Shown: in pieces, positions 43,577 through 51,738 of the stretch | How positions within the stretch are numbered: the stretch's first letter is position 1 | Layout of the letters: the number at the start of each line of letters is the position of its first letter | NCBI GenBank assembly: GCA_009780585.1 | Contig: WQZS01000002.1 | Span: 62,001-126,000, forward strand | Source: Defluviitaleaceae bacterium | GTDB taxonomy: Bacteria > Bacillota > Clostridia > Lachnospirales > WQUN01 | Reading direction: 5' to 3' | Length of the DNA: 64,000 nt | Position numbers and translations under genes: made by a program | Notes under the pieces: generated by a model | Told to the model about the DNA's origin: nothing | The model's input: only the letters and a program-made list of their open reading frames with translations | Database searches by the model: none

Positions 43577-43996
43577 TTATATACTTACGTCTGTGTCCAA
43601 TCCAAAAATAGCAAGCCCGTCAATGTTTTCATAATCCTTTATATTGTTCGTAACGATGGCACAATCGTGGGCAAGGCAAAATGCCGCGATGAGTATGTCC
43701 AATTCCCCAACGGTAAAACCTTTGCGGTACAATTCTTTATATACATCAATTGCCCGTTCCCAAATCACAGCGGTTATTTCGATAATGGGGCAGCGTTGGG
43801 TGAGCAGTTCATACACCTGTTCTTTACGATGTGAAGGTCTTTGCATTAGCTTAAAACCGCGGCGTACTTCGTAATCCACCATTTTTGGTATATATAACTT
43901 GTGGTTATTGGCAAGTGCGTTGTCTATATTGTTAACAGAGGTCGTTTCATTTTTCAAATAACGGATAATAATATTTGTATCCAACGCGTATTTCAT
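43577..43996 (-). CDS. PIN-domain (VapC-like) toxin
   Basis: 139 residues from MKYALDTNIIIRYLKN (ATG 43996). PIN ribonuclease acidic residues are visible: D in ALDTNI, E in VDYEVRRG, D in GELDILIAAFCLA, and a C-terminal aspartate in TNNIKDYENI. VapC-type toxins cut tRNA or rRNA with Mg2+. The preceding gene ends 16 nt upstream and encodes the probable antitoxin. It faces the RRNPP regulator tail to tail across 14 bp. It appears intact. Confidence 0.88.
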   Translation of the reverse strand: MKYALDTNIIIRYLKNETTSVNNIDNALANNHKLYIPKMVDYEVRRGFKLMQRPSHRKEQVYELLTQRCPIIEITAVIWERAIDVYKELYRKGFTVGELDILIAAFCLAHDCAIVTNNIKDYENIDGLAIFGLDTDVSI

Positions 43997-44012
43997 ATAT
44001 TTGCTTGCCTCC

Positions 44013-44285
44013 TCAGTTGTCAAAATTTATGGGTGGGCGCATATCTTTTGAACGCCGAAAATAAACATCCGGCAATTCTTCGTTCATCGAAAGCGCAAGG
44101 GCTTCTTTTATACGTTTATGCCATGCATAAAAATCGTCATCTTCTTGCGTGATTTCATCTACATTTTGCGATTGATTTATCACAAAATCAAGAATGGTGA
44201 CGATAGCGTGGCTGCCCTTCGGAACAACCACTGGTTCAAAAGGTATAAATGCACCTTCATTATAAAACGCTCTGACTGCTTGCAT
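44013..44285 (-). CDS. Antitoxin of the PIN-toxin module
   Basis: 90 residues. MQAVRAFYNEGAFIPFEPVV then VPKGSHAIVTILDF resembles the DUF104 (AF2212/PG0164) antitoxin family, which forms a small beta barrel. The C-terminal half is acidic and flexible (EITQEDDDFYAWHKRIKEAL) and probably wraps the PIN toxin. GGAG eight bases before the ATG is the ribosome-binding site. Position directly upstream of the toxin gene supports the assignment; the two form one operon. Confidence 0.75.
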   Translation of the reverse strand: MQAVRAFYNEGAFIPFEPVVVPKGSHAIVTILDFVINQSQNVDEITQEDDDFYAWHKRIKEALALSMNEELPDVYFRRSKDMRPPINFDN

Positions 44286-44494
44286 ATGTTCAACTCCTAT
44301 CTAAGGGTTCGGTTATCCGGTTAATAGCCAAATGATATTCATTGGTCTTAATTTTCGCAAACCCTTTTATGAATGTCAAATCATTTATGATGTCAACAAT
44401 GGATAAAAACGAAATTTAATCATCGTTATATGGGGTAGTGCTTCATTGCGTTAACTTCCCCCGTTTATGTTATACTCCCATCGCACCCCATTCC

Positions 44495-44521
44495 AACTTG
44501 TACCCTACTAGGGTACAAGTT
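44495..44521. repeat. 27-nt palindromic repeat, copy 2 (perfect)
   Basis: AACTTGTACCCTA (44495-44507), C, then its exact complement through 44521. It lies immediately before the AAAAAGGAG ribosome-binding region of metG, so in RNA the hairpin would sit in the metG leader. Confidence 0.8.
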
Positions 44522-44541
44522 AAAAAGGAGCATTTCATCCC

Positions 44542-46086
44542 ATGAAACCCTTCTACGTCACCACCCCCATCTACTTCCTCAACGGCGAGCCGCACATCGG
44601 CCACACGTACACCACCGTCGCGGCGGATTCCTTGGCACGTTATAAGAAAGCGCGCGGCTTCGACGTCAAGTTCCTCACCGGCGCGGACGAACACGGCCAA
44701 AAGGTGGAGCAAGCCGCCGCCGCCGCGGGCATTACGCCCCAGGAATACTGCGACGGCTTGGTCGCCAAGTACAAGGAAATTTGGGAACTGATGAACATTG
44801 ATTACGATTATTTCCAGCGCACCACCGGCGCGCCGCACATGGCATCGGTGGCGCGGATTTTCAAGAAATTATACGAGCAAGGGGACATATATAAAGGAAG
44901 CTACGAAGGGCTGTACTGCATACCCTGCGAAACGTTTTTCACCGAGCATCAAATGAAGGAAGAAAAAGTTTGCACCGATTGCGGCAGGCCACTGGAGCGC
45001 ATCAGCGAGGAATGTTACTTTTTTAGGATGGGCAAATATCAGAAGGCGCTGGAAGCGCACATCGCCGCCAACCCCGAGTTCATCATGCCCGCGTCGCGCC
45101 GCAACGAAATGATAAATAACTTCCTCAAACCGGGCTTGAACGATTTGTGCGTTTCGCGCACCACGTTTACCTGGGGTGTGCCGGTGGATTTTGACCCCGG
45201 GCATATCATGTACGTGTGGGTGGACGCGCTGCCCAACTACGTGACGGCGCTGGGCTTTTTGTCGGAGAACGACGCGGAATACAAGAAATACTGGCCCGCC
45301 GACGTGCATCTGATGGCGAAGGAAATTACGCGCTTCCACACGATTATTTGGCCCTGCATCCTGCTCGCGCTGGGTGAGCCGCTGCCCAAACAAGTCTTCG
45401 CCCACGGCTGGTTACAAATCGAGGGGCAAAAGCTGGGCAAGTCCCTGGGCAACGCCATCGACCCGCGCCCGCTGTCGGCGGAGTTCGGCGTGGACGCGCT
45501 GCGTTATTTCCTGTTGCGCGAGTTCTCCTTCGGGCCGGACGGCAACTTCACCCGCGCCAATTTTATTAACCGTTACAACGCCGACCTCGCCAACGACCTG
45601 GGCAACCTGCTTTCCCGCACAGTAGGTATGGTGGACAAATATTTCGGCGGCACGCTGCCCCTTTGCGCGCCCGCACCCTCCCCTTACGACACCGACCTCG
45701 CCGCGCTTGCCACAGCCATGATCACCAAAGTCGAGGACCACATGGACAACCTGCGTTTTTCCGAGGCGTTGGCGGAGACATGGCAAGCCGTGCGCCGCGC
45801 GAACAAATACATCGACGAAAACGCGCCCTGGGTACTGGCGAAGGACGAAACGAAGCGCGCCGAACTCGCCAACGTATTGTACTGCCTTGCGGAAACCCTG
45901 CGTATCACGGCAATCGCCATCGCCCCCGTGATGCCCGCCACCCCCGCCATCATCCGCGCGCAACTAAACATCACCGATTCGGCGTTCACCACTTGGGAAA
46001 GCGCGAAGCATTTCGGGCTTCTCCCCCGCGAGGTGCGCGTGGAGAAAGGCCCCGCGGCGTTCCCCCGGATGGAGAAGGCGCAATGA
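44542..46086 (+). CDS. metG: Methionyl-tRNA synthetase
   Basis: Charges tRNA-Met and initiator tRNA. At 514 residues it is the short form without the C-terminal EMAP-like tRNA-binding domain. Class I signatures: PIYFLNGEPHIGHTYTTVAA (HIGH) and QKLGKSLGNAIDP in place of KMSKS. The zinc knuckle CIPCETFFTEHQ...CTDCGRP has four cysteines (about residues 127-150), and WVDALPNYVTALGF is conserved. AAAAAGGAG lies 12 nt before the ATG, with a 27-nt palindrome just upstream in the leader. It overlaps tatD by ATGA, an operon arrangement common in Bacillota. Confidence 0.98.
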   Translation: MKPFYVTTPIYFLNGEPHIGHTYTTVAADSLARYKKARGFDVKFLTGADEHGQKVEQAAAAAGITPQEYCDGLVAKYKEIWELMNIDYDYFQRTTGAPHMASVARIFKKLYEQGDIYKGSYEGLYCIPCETFFTEHQMKEEKVCTDCGRPLERISEECYFFRMGKYQKALEAHIAANPEFIMPASRRNEMINNFLKPGLNDLCVSRTTFTWGVPVDFDPGHIMYVWVDALPNYVTALGFLSENDAEYKKYWPADVHLMAKEITRFHTIIWPCILLALGEPLPKQVFAHGWLQIEGQKLGKSLGNAIDPRPLSAEFGVDALRYFLLREFSFGPDGNFTRANFINRYNADLANDLGNLLSRTVGMVDKYFGGTLPLCAPAPSPYDTDLAALATAMITKVEDHMDNLRFSEALAETWQAVRRANKYIDENAPWVLAKDETKRAELANVLYCLAETLRITAIAIAPVMPATPAIIRAQLNITDSAFTTWESAKHFGLLPREVRVEKGPAAFPRMEKAQ

Positions 46087-46913
46087 CGCCCCCATTGATA
46101 TTCGACACCCACACGCATTACGACTTCAGCCAATTTAACGCGGATAGGGATGCCGTGTTGGATTCCCTCGCGTCCAACGGCGTGGGCGCGGTGCTTAACG
46201 TGGGCAGCGACATGCGTTCGTCGCGGGCGTCGGTTGAATTGGCGAAGAAATACCCTTTCATATACGCGACGGTGGGTGTGCATCCGCACGACGCGAAGAC
46301 CCTCACCGAAAGGAATTTGGCCGAATTAAAGGCCCTGGCGGCGAATCAAAAGGTCGTTGCTTTCGGTGAGATCGGCTTGGATTTTTTTAGGAACCTTTCG
46401 CCGCCGGATGTGCAGCGGAAGTGGTTTATACGGCAGCTTGAAATCGCTTGGGAATTGCGGTTGCCGGTAATTATACATTCGCGGGATGCGGATGAGGATG
46501 TTTACGGGATAATGGCGGGGTCTCCGTACGGGAACGGGGGATGGCGGTTGAAGGGGGGTAGTCCCGTGGACGGCCCGACCCTTCCCCCCGGCGGCGTTAT
46601 CCATGCTTTTCCCGGTGACGCTGCGCTGGCGCAAAGATATGTTGACATGGGTTTTTACCTCGGCATCGGGGGCGTACTTACGTACGACAAGACGGGGCGG
46701 TTGAAGACTGTGGTGGAGGCCGTGCCGTTGGAAAAAATATTACTTGAAACCGATTGCCCTTACCTCACGCCCGCGCCGCATCGCGGGAAAAGGAATGAAT
46801 CGGGGTATTTACGATATGTTGTGGACGCGATTTCCCAAATAAAAAAAATATCCCCCGATGTTGTACGAAGACAAACGTATGAAAATGCGCGTACGTTGTT
46901 TGGAATAAAATAA
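46083..46913 (+). CDS. TatD-family metal-dependent hydrolase
   Basis: 276 residues, TIM-barrel DNase-type hydrolase. Metal ligands are visible in FDTHTHYDFSQF (HxH), VAFGEIGLDFFR (Glu), VIIHSRDADEDV (His) and VIHAFPGDAALAQRYVDMGF, with the final aspartate in LLETDCPYLTPAPHRGKRNE. Between the third and fourth ligands is an extra Gly/Pro-rich stretch (GSPYGNGGWRLKGGSPVDGP) not usual in the family, probably an expanded loop. The start overlaps the metG stop (ATGA), so translation is coupled. It may be a 3' exonuclease or a D-amino-acyl-type deacylase relative; the precise role is unproven. Confidence 0.94.
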   Translation: MTPPLIFDTHTHYDFSQFNADRDAVLDSLASNGVGAVLNVGSDMRSSRASVELAKKYPFIYATVGVHPHDAKTLTERNLAELKALAANQKVVAFGEIGLDFFRNLSPPDVQRKWFIRQLEIAWELRLPVIIHSRDADEDVYGIMAGSPYGNGGWRLKGGSPVDGPTLPPGGVIHAFPGDAALAQRYVDMGFYLGIGGVLTYDKTGRLKTVVEAVPLEKILLETDCPYLTPAPHRGKRNESGYLRYVVDAISQIKKISPDVVRRQTYENARTLFGIK

Positions 46914-46937
46914 ACGATTGATAAAGATTACTTTTAG

Positions 46938-46968
46938 CCGTCATTTATCTTGCGATGACGGTTTTTTT
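46938..46968 (+). terminator. Intrinsic terminator after tatD
   Basis: CCGTCAT (46938-46944) and ATGACGG (46955-46961) around a ten-base loop, followed by seven T residues. It closes the metG-tatD operon. Confidence 0.93.
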
Positions 46969-47003
46969 ATTTACAATCACTATAAAAAACCGGAGGAAAC
47001 CGC

Positions 47004-47810
47004 ATGTCAAATGAAACCGAAATTAAGAACTTGGGTGCGTTTTTATACGAACAGCATGAGACGCAAGACGACGACGTAAAGTTCATCTTGCAAACCATCG
47101 GCGCCCCTGCGAAGAAGGTATTGGAGGTTGCTTGCGGCGGCGGGCGTATCCTTGTGCCGTTGGCGAAGGCGGGACATGACGCTTGGGGCTTTGATATGGA
47201 CGATGACATGCTTGCCAATATACCCGCCAAGGCGTTGGGTTTATCCAACATTCATTGGTGTAACGCCGACGCGCTGCTTGACGATTGGGGTGCGGGCTTC
47301 GATGTGGTGGTTTTGGCAGGTAATTTGCTGTTTAACATCGAAATCGGAGCCGGTATTGAATATAAAAAAGCGCAGGAGCTTTTCATCCAAAAAGCCGCAA
47401 ACGCGCTTGTGACCGGCGGATATCTTTACATCGGGTACAACCCGTGGGCGCCCAATGGCCGCACGCTGACACGCCCCGCGGGGTATAACGTTGAGGATGA
47501 CGGCAACGTCGTGTGGGAATGGGAAGGCACAGACGAACACGGCAATTATCAAAGGGAATGGACGACGTCGGGCGCGTTTGACGAAGATAGCGGCATCCTT
47601 ACATCCACGAACGGTTGCGAACAACGACTCGCCGACGGTACGCACGCCGAAGAAATAACCTTCGGAATCAAACACTACGCCACCCTCGAACACATCCACG
47701 GCTGGCTCACCGCCGCAGGCTTCGAAATCGAGCAACAATACGAAAACTTCGACAAGAAACCCATCGACGACGACTCCACAACCCTCATCATCTACGCGCG
47801 GAAGAAATAA
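47004..47810 (+). CDS. Class I SAM-dependent methyltransferase
   Basis: 268 residues. SAM motif I is VLEVACGGGRILVPLAKAGH (about residues 33-52), followed by the acidic WGFDMDDDML and the post-motif VVVLAGNLLFNI. The remainder (YLYIGYNPWAPNGRTLTRPA, IKHYATLEHIHGWLTAAGFE) is typical of small-molecule methyltransferases. The substrate cannot be inferred. CGGAGGAAACCGC gives a strong ribosome-binding site. It has its own transcript after the tatD terminator and is convergent with the minus-strand gene pair at 47835-49809. Confidence 0.88.
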   Translation: MSNETEIKNLGAFLYEQHETQDDDVKFILQTIGAPAKKVLEVACGGGRILVPLAKAGHDAWGFDMDDDMLANIPAKALGLSNIHWCNADALLDDWGAGFDVVVLAGNLLFNIEIGAGIEYKKAQELFIQKAANALVTGGYLYIGYNPWAPNGRTLTRPAGYNVEDDGNVVWEWEGTDEHGNYQREWTTSGAFDEDSGILTSTNGCEQRLADGTHAEEITFGIKHYATLEHIHGWLTAAGFEIEQQYENFDKKPIDDDSTTLIIYARKK

Positions 47811-47834
47811 ATTTTTTGATTTTACAATGGGTTA

Positions 47835-48047
47835 TTAATAAAGATGCCGCGTATTTTTATCCACCACTTTTAAATAATCCACGTCATTCAAATCATTAAC
47901 CCCCCTAACCAAGTTGCGCAGCCAGGCTTCGTCCCTTTCGCGGCGTAACGGCAGGGGCGGTATGTCCCCGAAGATACGGTCGCGTACTTTTTGCCCGTAC
48001 TTGTTTTCTACTTGTGCCGCGAGTTTTTCCGGCCATTTTTTATTCAC
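47835..48047 (-). CDS. Small hypothetical protein downstream of the MerR regulator
   Basis: 70 residues, MNKKWPEKLAAQVENKYGQK then VRDRIFGDIPPLPLRRERDE, basic and probably helical, with no signal peptide or known family. It starts 4 nt after the stop of the MerR-type gene and must be cotranscribed. The tail RNLVRGVNDLNDVDYLKVVD looks structured. An effector of, or partner to, the regulator is possible but unproven. Confidence 0.6.
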   Translation of the reverse strand: MNKKWPEKLAAQVENKYGQKVRDRIFGDIPPLPLRRERDEAWLRNLVRGVNDLNDVDYLKVVDKNTRHLY

Positions 48048-48051
48048 GGGT

Positions 48052-49809
48052 TTAACCCTTTTGCACCACGCTCAACAACAGAGCGTTGTCGATCATCAGT
48101 TCCGCTTCGCCCGTCAGTTCAAACCCGGCGCCCCACATCAGCCAGGAAGGAAGGTATGTTTCGTATACCTCCTCGATGAAGGCGGCGGTATCGGTGTAGC
48201 CCTGCGGCAGGGCGGCGTAGATGTACCTGCCCGCGGGGGCTTTGATTATTGCGCCGATCGGCGGCGTTTCGCCGTGTACCCGCGCGTAAAATGTCCCGTC
48301 GCAGGTTACTTCAAACGCTTCCAAATGCCGGATTTCGTACTTGGGGCGGTCAATTTCTGTATAGTTCGGGTTTGCGGAAAAAGGCTTTACCGTTATTTCG
48401 ATATGTTCAATCATAAACGGCACCTCCCGCGCGAGGTGGTTTGACGTAATCCGCAAGGTGGGTAGTGCCCGATCCCTCATAACGGGGAAGGTGTGCGCCA
48501 GCGTGAACGCTTCGCCAGCGTTTACAACGTGGTGCGCCATCGAATCGTACCCCGGCAAGGCAGTCATTTCAATCCGGCCGCCCGGTAAAGTAGATGTTTT
48601 GTCCGTTACGCGCCCGCGCACCTCTATTGTGCAATAATGGTTGGGTTGGATTCCCAACTTGTCCAATAGGATGAAGATTCCGTCCCAATCGTTGGCGCGG
48701 TTGGTGATATGGATGCCGTTACGGCCTTCTACTTCGCGGAAGGTATAATCCGGGTCGCCCGTAGAGCCGATGGTGCGGCGGGGAATCCCTTTCCATGTAG
48801 CGCCGTGTTCCATGCTTTGGATAAACGCGTCCGTGGCGAGTGAGTACACCGTTTGCCAATCCTGCGTGTCAAATTTAATGGGTATATATTGCTGCATTTG
48901 GTGATACCCCAAGCCGCGTTTTATATCACTATGCGGGAACAATAATTGCGCCAAACAATCCCGCGAATCGTCGTGGGTAAAGTTCGTGCCTTCCAGCCAT
49001 TTCATAATTTTCGCATGGGTGCTTGTTTGGCTTTCGCCGTCCATATCGGCGTATACCGCCGCGGCGTACATACCGCCTTCCACCGTTATCAGCTCGAAGG
49101 GTGCGGCATCGGCTTCGGTCACCCGGTCGCGGACAGCGTACATTAACATGCTGTCCATGCCCGAATCTTCCTTGTTTAGGTAGAATTCGCAACCGCCCCA
49201 AAAGTCCTCCCTGCACAAATGGCCGCGGGTTTCCAGCCAACCCCAAAGGGCATTGTAGTCACACCCGCTTACCGCGCGGAAGCCCGGCAGCATGACCACC
49301 GTAACGTTCGGTATGCGCCTGTCGGTTTGCTCCAAGACTTCCGGCAAGCGGCTAACGTCGAGAACGGTATTTTCGGGTGCAGCATTTTCGGGTGCGGCGG
49401 TAATACGGCCTTCGATTTCCTTTGCTTTTTCGTAGAGCATCTTAACGTCGTCGCCCTTGGTAAAATCCGCTTGCCTGATTTGGCGTATAAATTCAAGGAT
49501 AAACCCCTTAAGTTCATGCAGCAGCGACACCTCGCCGTCAATGTCACGCACCTTCTTGCCCAGCACCGCCAGTACCGCTTCCGTCCCCGACGCGTTAAAA
49601 ATCATTTGTATATCCTTGATGGAAATGTTGAGCTTGCGCAGGATGAGGACCTGCTCGAGCTTCCGTACCGCCGCTTCGTCGTACAAGCGGTAGGCGTAGA
49701 CATCGGTGCGGATGCTTTCGATCAGCCCCATATCCTCGTAATACCGCAGGGTGCGCGCGGATACATCATACCTATGCGACACGTCGCGTATTTTAATCAA
49801 CTTGTCCAT
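48052..49809 (-). CDS. MerR-family regulator with large C-terminal effector region
   Basis: 585 residues from ATG 49809 (GGGGGA upstream; the promoter maps so that 49875 cannot be the start). The MerR winged helix is MDKLIKIRDVSHRYDVSART then LRYYEDMGLIES, followed by a dimerisation helix (about 75-115). A GyrI-like ligand domain covers about 140-290 (VTVVMLPGFRAVSG). A beta-rich middle (about 330-480) and a second GyrI-like end (FYARVHGETPPIGAIIKAPA) follow. Typical MerR regulators are 120-300 residues, so this is an extended multidrug or small-molecule sensor. Autoregulation is indicated by a 19-bp-spaced promoter carrying a dyad. Confidence 0.85.
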   Translation of the reverse strand: MDKLIKIRDVSHRYDVSARTLRYYEDMGLIESIRTDVYAYRLYDEAAVRKLEQVLILRKLNISIKDIQMIFNASGTEAVLAVLGKKVRDIDGEVSLLHELKGFILEFIRQIRQADFTKGDDVKMLYEKAKEIEGRITAAPENAAPENTVLDVSRLPEVLEQTDRRIPNVTVVMLPGFRAVSGCDYNALWGWLETRGHLCREDFWGGCEFYLNKEDSGMDSMLMYAVRDRVTEADAAPFELITVEGGMYAAAVYADMDGESQTSTHAKIMKWLEGTNFTHDDSRDCLAQLLFPHSDIKRGLGYHQMQQYIPIKFDTQDWQTVYSLATDAFIQSMEHGATWKGIPRRTIGSTGDPDYTFREVEGRNGIHITNRANDWDGIFILLDKLGIQPNHYCTIEVRGRVTDKTSTLPGGRIEMTALPGYDSMAHHVVNAGEAFTLAHTFPVMRDRALPTLRITSNHLAREVPFMIEHIEITVKPFSANPNYTEIDRPKYEIRHLEAFEVTCDGTFYARVHGETPPIGAIIKAPAGRYIYAALPQGYTDTAAFIEEVYETYLPSWLMWGAGFELTGEAELMIDNALLLSVVQKG

Positions 49810-49870
49810 ATAAAAATCCCCCATGAATCCCCCGCGTACAGAGGCGCGGGAAGCGTTATGCATCGGAAGG

Positions 49871-49901
49871 AGCATAACCGCTTCCCCAGGGGAAGAGTCA
49901 A
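49871..49901 (-). promoter_or_regulatory. MerR-type promoter with 19-bp spacer and dyad
   Basis: Minus strand: TTGACT (49901-49896), a 19-bp spacer, TATGCT (49876-49871). Within the spacer CTTCCCC (49881-49887) and GGGGAAG (49889-49895) form a perfect dyad. A 19-bp spacer with an internal dyad is the signature of MerR-activated promoters, here placed to control the regulator itself. Confidence 0.85.
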
Positions 49902-49920
49902 GGGGGGATTAAATTTTATG

Positions 49921-49979
49921 TATGTTTTATGATTCCGTTTTCAACCAAAAACATTTCCAAAATTGCTTTTACATCGTTA
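49921..49979 (-). pseudogene. 3' remnant of a paralogue of the 52974-54380 gene
   Basis: On the minus strand the sequence reads DVKAILEMFLVENGI, matching the end of the 468-residue protein (DDAKAILEMFLIENGIK). The DNA matches base for base over most of about 45 nt (TTTTGGAAATGTTTTTG). Nothing further upstream matches. It is a deletion relic lying just before the sigma-factor gene. Confidence 0.75.
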
Positions 49980-50038
49980 AAATAACACATGAACGCACCA
50001 TTCCCTAACCCGATCCTTTTTCCGCCGACTATATAAGC

Positions 50039-50051
50039 GTTAAGGCTTAAC
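50039..50051. promoter_or_regulatory. Palindrome in the sigma-gene leader
   Basis: GTTAAG-G-CTTAAC, perfect arms, just after ATATAAG and 17 bp before the start codon of the sigma-type gene. It could be an operator; there is no direct evidence. Confidence 0.4.
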
Positions 50052-50068
50052 GAAACGGAGCGAAGCCC

Positions 50069-51688
50069 GTGAACGAAATCTACGGCCTGCTCGGTAGCAA
50101 GGCGTTCCTGAAAAGTTTGTACGCTTTTGCGTACAAGCGCACCGCCAATTCCTATGAAGCGGAGGATTTATGTTCGGATATCGTTGCCGCCGTGCTTTCC
50201 GCGGCGCGCAGGAATTCCGACGTTACCCACCCCTACGCCTTCGTGTGGACAATCGCGCGGCGCGTCTACGCCGATTTTTCCGTAAAGCGTAAGCGCGGAG
50301 CGGACCACACCGCCCTTTATTCGGACGATGCCGCAACCGGCTGTTCCCAATCCATCGACGAATATATCGAAAACGAGGATGACAAGCTCCGCTTGCGGCG
50401 CATCCTGCGGGAATTCGCCTTCCTGTCGAAGATATACCGCGACGTGTGCGTCATGTACTACCTCGACGAATTGAAGGTGCCGCATATCGCAAAACGGCTG
50501 GGCATCAGCCAAAACACCGTCAAACAGCGGCTCTGGTCGGCACGCGTTACTATTAAAAAAGGAGTGGGAAAAATGGACAACCCCGTATTAAAGCCCATCG
50601 AAATCGCCTTCATCGGCACGGGTAGCCCCGTGGGCAACGACCCGCGGGAACACGCCCGCCGCAGCTTTTCAAAGGCCCTCATCTACCTGTGCAAGGACAC
50701 CGAACGCAGCGTAAAGGAACTCTCCGAAATGCTGGGCGTCCCTATGCCCTATGTGGAGGAGGAAGTATGGATACAAACCCACGGAACAAACGGTTACTAC
50801 GGATTCCTGCGGAAAACGGAAAGCGGTAAGTACATTACCAACTTTATCCTCACGGACTATGATGATTATATGAAAGTAAGCGAAATGTACGGACGCCACG
50901 CCTACGTCATCGCGGAAAAATTCGACGCCTTCGTTAAAAAGCACGAGCAGACCATTCTGGGCCTGCCCTTCCTCAACCCGCAAACCGACACACGCCTGAT
51001 AACGTGGAAGCTCATACACGACTTGAATTGGGCATTAATCGAACACGTGGGGAAAAGGGCGGAAGAAAAATACTTTGCACACATCACCCCCACCCAACGC
51101 GATTTTTATACCTTCGGCATCGCCATCAAGGAAGGGCAAACCTTCGACGCTCCTTTCTACGGCTGCGATGGCAACATCGCCCACGACATCGACGGATACA
51201 AGCGGGTTTTCATTTCCAACATCTACGGCAGGCGGTTGGAAAAACATTTCGGCTGCGGGGACGACATTTCCCAAGACAAACCCCTCCGCCTCACCATACG
51301 CGCCATCGGCGGGCTTCCCTTATCGTCCCTGACCGAAGGCGAAAGGGAAACAGCGGCAAAGGCCATCGAAGCCGGATACCTTAAAAAGAAAAACGACACG
51401 TTCCACCCCCGTATCCTCGTCAGCGAAGCCGACGTGTACTGGTGCGTCACCGACGCCTTCCTTAAGGAAATCGCTCATTTGATTGAACCCATGGCCGACG
51501 ACATTCACAAAATGATAAAAAAATACCTGCCCAAACACATGGCAGGTGAATACAAACTTTTCAACCAGCAAACCTCTTTGGGTCTGCTGGACGGCATGTA
51601 TGAAAAATGCATCGAACTCGGCACCATCACCGCCCCCGACAAAACCCCCTCCGCCGAAGGGGTGGTTATGATAGCAGAAAGGAAATAA
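50069..51688 (+). CDS. ECF-type sigma-70 factor with long C-terminal extension
   Basis: 539 residues. Residues about 1-75 match sigma region 2 (YKRTANSYEAEDLCSDIVAA, PYAFVWTIARRVYADF). About 115-165 match region 4 (VCVMYYLDELKVPHIAKRLG then ISQNTVKQRLWSARVTIKKG). A 360-residue extension follows: a winged-helix-like part (SFSKALIYLCKDTERSVKEL) and an unrecognised domain (FDAPFYGCDGNIAHDIDGYK). Normal ECF factors are about 170-200 residues, so the extension probably senses a signal in place of an anti-sigma factor. GTG start with GGAG upstream. It faces two related unknown proteins, its likely partners or targets. Confidence 0.85.
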   Translation: MNEIYGLLGSKAFLKSLYAFAYKRTANSYEAEDLCSDIVAAVLSAARRNSDVTHPYAFVWTIARRVYADFSVKRKRGADHTALYSDDAATGCSQSIDEYIENEDDKLRLRRILREFAFLSKIYRDVCVMYYLDELKVPHIAKRLGISQNTVKQRLWSARVTIKKGVGKMDNPVLKPIEIAFIGTGSPVGNDPREHARRSFSKALIYLCKDTERSVKELSEMLGVPMPYVEEEVWIQTHGTNGYYGFLRKTESGKYITNFILTDYDDYMKVSEMYGRHAYVIAEKFDAFVKKHEQTILGLPFLNPQTDTRLITWKLIHDLNWALIEHVGKRAEEKYFAHITPTQRDFYTFGIAIKEGQTFDAPFYGCDGNIAHDIDGYKRVFISNIYGRRLEKHFGCGDDISQDKPLRLTIRAIGGLPLSSLTEGERETAAKAIEAGYLKKKNDTFHPRILVSEADVYWCVTDAFLKEIAHLIEPMADDIHKMIKKYLPKHMAGEYKLFNQQTSLGLLDGMYEKCIELGTITAPDKTPSAEGVVMIAERK

Positions 51689-51738
51689 ACATTTGCGGTT
51701 TTCGTAAATCATGCAATTACTGTTTGCATAATTTCATT

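Noticed and set aside
49810-49875. Upstream ATG at 49875 as start of the MerR protein
   Set aside because: It would lie at or before the transcript start set by the MerR-type promoter, and the first 22 residues do not fit the family.
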